Positions 5,755 through 7,739 of a DNA stretch of 7,739 nt are shown in pieces. This stretch comes from DASYSA01 sp036003885 (GTDB lineage Bacteria > Acidobacteriota > Blastocatellia > UBA7656): contig DASYSA010000703.1 in the NCBI GenBank assembly GCA_036003885.1, positions 1 to 7,739 of the forward strand, written 5' to 3'. The notes beneath the pieces were generated by a model that was not told the origin of the DNA, did not search any database, and was given only the letters and a program-made list of their open reading frames with translations. Both the position numbers and the translations under genes were made by a program. Positions within the stretch are counted from its first letter, which is position 1. Each line of letters starts with the position of its first letter.

Positions 5755-6702
5755 TTATGGCGTATCTCCGTTAAAACTCTTGGGCTCGCGGTACCACCGA
5801 CGGCCCGATACGTATTCCTTGTCAGTAGGCCTCAGACGATTGAGCGAACGCTTGGGATTGAGATGAGCACACGCCACCTCGATAGCATTTATCAATGCCA
5901 TCGGAGCTACGTACGAATTGAGAAACGAGGGACTGGCCACCGCCCCAATCAAATGACCGTCGCAATATCGCGCGATGGGCGAACTCTCACTGTCGGTGAT
6001 CCCGAAACTCGCCACACCTTGTTTGCCGGCTCGCAGCACCGCTTCTACCGTTACGCGCAGGCACTGGCCGAAGCTGATTGCAATCAGAAGGTCTTTCGCG
6101 TCCAATAGTTTTACTTTGTGTTGCAGATTCCCTTCGCTGCCAACCGGCGCTTCAGCGTCAAATCCCAGGGTCGTCAGTCCGTAAGCGAAGTAGTAGGAGA
6201 GCGACGCGGCAAAGTCTACCCCGACAATCAGAATGCGCCGGGATCGGTGGATGAGTTTCGCCAATTCGATGATGCGATTTCGATCCAGGTCGCGTCTCGC
6301 GGCATTGAGGTTTTCAAGCGCCTTGTCCAGGCTGTGATCGATGTGATCTGCTACGCTGCGTTTCTCCTGGGTCGCGGCCTTGAGCACCGTGTAAGGCGTG
6401 ATCCGCGTCACGAAATGCTGCCTCAGGTCTGCGCTGAAATCGGCAAAGCCTTTGTAGCCTATTGCCTGGACAGTCCGCACCACAGTGGCTGCGTCAACGT
6501 CGTAGCGTTTGGCCAATTCGCGAGAGGAGAGGAAGCAGGTCTCTTCGCAATTGTCGAGAATGTCGCGAATCAATCGCTGTCGGGTTGGCCCCAGCCGGGG
6601 CTGCGCTTCGGCGAAGCGAGACTGAAGAGCGGTTGGTGAAGGCTTCATACCGTCGCGGCGGACACCAGGCCGGCCTTTCCTGCGCGACATAGAGTTACTC
6701 AT
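5755..6702 (-). CDS. RpiR/MurR-family transcriptional regulator (HTH_6 plus SIS domain)
   Basis: The protein has 315 residues, slightly long for the usual 280-300 of this family. ATG 6702 is fixed by a strong AAGGAGGAGG 7 nt upstream. A basic N-terminal tail (SRRKGRPGVRRDG, about 5-18) precedes the RpiR helix-turn-helix (about 35-95), with LSSRELAKRYDVDAATVVRTV as recognition region and the family-typical GYKGFADFSADLR after it. The C-terminal SIS domain (about 150-275) shows RILIVGVDFAASLSYYFAYGL, the strand-loop DLLIAISFGQ and GVASFGITDSESSPIARYCD. SIS domains in this family bind phosphosugars such as MurNAc-6-P, and the ligand here is unknown. The gene lies 16 nt after the stop of the racemase-like gene, with its Shine-Dalgarno reaching that stop, so the two are co-transcribed and probably translationally coupled. 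The regulator most likely controls its own operon, which is inferred. Confidence 0.9.
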   Translation of the reverse strand: MSNSMSRRKGRPGVRRDGMKPSPTALQSRFAEAQPRLGPTRQRLIRDILDNCEETCFLSSRELAKRYDVDAATVVRTVQAIGYKGFADFSADLRQHFVTRITPYTVLKAATQEKRSVADHIDHSLDKALENLNAARRDLDRNRIIELAKLIHRSRRILIVGVDFAASLSYYFAYGLTTLGFDAEAPVGSEGNLQHKVKLLDAKDLLIAISFGQCLRVTVEAVLRAGKQGVASFGITDSESSPIARYCDGHLIGAVASPSFLNSYVAPMALINAIEVACAHLNPKRSLNRLRPTDKEYVSGRRWYREPKSFNGDTP

Positions 6703-6709
6703 CGCCTCG

Positions 6710-6718
6710 CCTCCTCCT
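6710..6718 (-). promoter_or_regulatory. Shine-Dalgarno of the RpiR gene, abutting the upstream stop codon
   Basis: On the minus strand AGGAGGAGG sits directly after the TGA of the racemase-like gene and 7 nt before ATG 6702. It sets the regulator's start and excludes the longer frame from 6837, which would overlap the enzyme by about 120 nt. Confidence 0.8.
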
Positions 6719-7739
6719 TCAGGTCCCTGCCTTGATGTGCTCGACTGATTCGGTACGGCTCTCAATATAGTTGAGATCAACTTTGAACCCAAGCCCGGCA
6801 CCGCGTGGCACCTCCACTGTGCCATCCATAGACACACTCACCTCCGGAACGATTACATCGCGCTCGAAGAAGCGCGAGCTGGCTGAGATGTCGCCAGGCA
6901 GCGTAAAACCGGGCAGGCTTGCCAACGCAAGATTGTGCGCCCGGCCGATCCCTGATTCCAGCATACCGCCACACCATACCGGAACACCCCGACCGTAACA
7001 TAAGTCATGAATCGCCAAAGCGTGTGAATATCCGCCAACGCGCCCGACCTTGATATTAATCATACGGCAACTCCCGAGGCCCAGAGCCTGTTCGGCTCGT
7101 CGCAGGGTCGTGATGCTCTCATCAAGACAGATTGGCGTCCTCAGCACAGCCTGCAACTTTGCATGGTCAACGAGATCATCGTGATCCAGCGGCTGCTCGA
7201 TCATCAGCAAGCCGAAGTCATCCAATGCCTTCAGATGATCCATGTCCTTCATCGTGTAAGCTGAGTTCGCATCGACCGAAAGCAGAATGTCCGGGTGACG
7301 CCGCCGCACCTCCGCGACTATATCCACATCCCAACCCGGTTTGATCTTGATCTTGATGCGTCGATAGCCGAGAGCGAGATAACGATCCACACGTTCCAGC
7401 AGTTCTTTGATCCCGGGCTGAATCCCAAGACTCACTCCGACCGGCACGCGCTCTCGCGTCCCTTCGATTAGGTGGGAGAGCGACTGATTCCGCATTTGAG
7501 CCGCGATGTCCAGGTAGGCCAACTCGAGGCCCGCTTTGGCCATATTGTGGCCCTTGAACTGGGCGAAGCGCCACGCCAGATCACTCAGACCGGCTACTGG
7601 CGCGGCCATCAAGGATTGCGCCAGATAGTCGCGAATGACGTGAACAGCCGTGCCCACGGTCTCATAGCTGTAGCGCGGTTCTTCGGCGGCCACGACTTCG
7701 CCCCAACCCGTCAGGCCGTCGCTTTGAACGTTGATCAGG
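6719..7739 (-). CDS. Enolase-superfamily enzyme, o-succinylbenzoate synthase / N-acylamino-acid racemase type (N-terminus off window)
   Basis: There are 339 visible residues. The frame stays open to the right edge (LINVQSDGLTGWGE before VVAAEEPRYSYE), so the GTG at 7693 is internal and roughly the first 30-35 residues are missing. The capping domain runs to about residue 100 and the barrel follows. In visible numbering it shows the KxK catalytic pair K129/K131 (RIKIKIKPGWD), metal ligands D156 (SVDANSAY), E181 (MIEQPL) and D206 (CLDES), and the second catalytic Lys K230 (NIKVGRVGG). It also shows the subgroup signature CGGMLESGIGRAHN and FTLPGDISAS. The spacing between these residues matches the Amycolatopsis N-succinylamino-acid racemase closely. 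The family makes o-succinylbenzoate for menaquinone and/or racemises N-acylamino acids. Dipeptide epimerases are excluded by the signature. With an RpiR regulator next to it and no men genes in view, amino-acid racemisation is at least as likely as a MenC role, so I leave the symbol empty. It is cytoplasmic. Confidence 0.88.
   Translation of the reverse strand, partial: LINVQSDGLTGWGEVVAAEEPRYSYETVGTAVHVIRDYLAQSLMAAPVAGLSDLAWRFAQFKGHNMAKAGLELAYLDIAAQMRNQSLSHLIEGTRERVPVGVSLGIQPGIKELLERVDRYLALGYRRIKIKIKPGWDVDIVAEVRRRHPDILLSVDANSAYTMKDMDHLKALDDFGLLMIEQPLDHDDLVDHAKLQAVLRTPICLDESITTLRRAEQALGLGSCRMINIKVGRVGGYSHALAIHDLCYGRGVPVWCGGMLESGIGRAHNLALASLPGFTLPGDISASSRFFERDVIVPEVSVSMDGTVEVPRGAGLGFKVDLNYIESRTESVEHIKAGT

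Noticed and set aside
6118..6639. 173-codon open frame on the plus strand
   Set aside because: It lies antisense within the RpiR gene, shows no recognisable domain, and follows from the GC-rich codons of the real gene.
6703..6837. Longer start for the RpiR regulator overlapping the racemase-like gene
   Set aside because: The residues are the antisense-free shadow of the enzyme's 3' end. The AAGGAGGAGG before ATG 6702 decides the start.

Overview
The window is a 7.7-kb stretch of a free-living, probably soil-type Gram-negative chromosome. Several secreted enzymes with Sec or Tat signals, a YadA/S74-type surface protein, a TolB-type propeller fragment, a DUF1080 sugar hydrolase and a SnoaL/NTF2 protein together resemble Acidobacteriota (Blastocatellia-like) genomes. 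That assignment is inference from gene content, not from a marker gene. I saw no rRNA, tRNA, CRISPR array or complete mobile element.

Left part (1-900), a decayed region. A plus-strand surface protein with YadA-like head repeats and a C-terminal S74-type chaperone domain runs in from the left edge. It carries a one-base frameshift near 232 and an in-frame TAG at 385. It loses all family resemblance at about 408, exactly where a minus-strand TolB/PD40 propeller gene loses its own. The two broken 3' ends meet at the palindrome aagctagctt. Upstream of the TolB-like fragment, and overlapping its start codon by ATGA, is a 31-residue tail of a Spy/LTxxQ-like periplasmic protein.

Middle (1040-3584). 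A small minus-strand SnoaL/NTF2-fold gene is divergent from a plus-strand pair. The first of the pair is a Tat-exported xylose-isomerase-like TIM-barrel protein, and the second is a secreted DUF1080 (3-keto-disaccharide hydrolase family) protein. This pairing fits extracytoplasmic breakdown of 3-keto-glycosides, with one enzyme hydrolysing the glycoside and the other isomerising or cleaving the keto-sugar.

Right part (3650-7739), all on the minus strand. In transcription order: an enolase-superfamily enzyme of the o-succinylbenzoate synthase / N-acylamino-acid racemase type (its N-terminus lies beyond the window), an RpiR/MurR-family regulator 16 nt downstream, and, after about 107 nt, a class-C beta-lactamase-fold serine hydrolase with a four-helix C-terminal membrane domain. 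The first two are clearly one operon, since the regulator's Shine-Dalgarno touches the enzyme's stop codon. The absence of menaquinone genes and the presence of an RpiR regulator and a D-peptidase-like hydrolase suggest amino-acid or cell-wall-peptide metabolism rather than menaquinone synthesis. This is an inference.

The most notable signals are the precise double-truncation breakpoint at 405-416, the exported TIM-barrel/DUF1080 pair with a substituted metal-ligand position, and the racemase/RpiR operon beside a membrane-anchored serine hydrolase.
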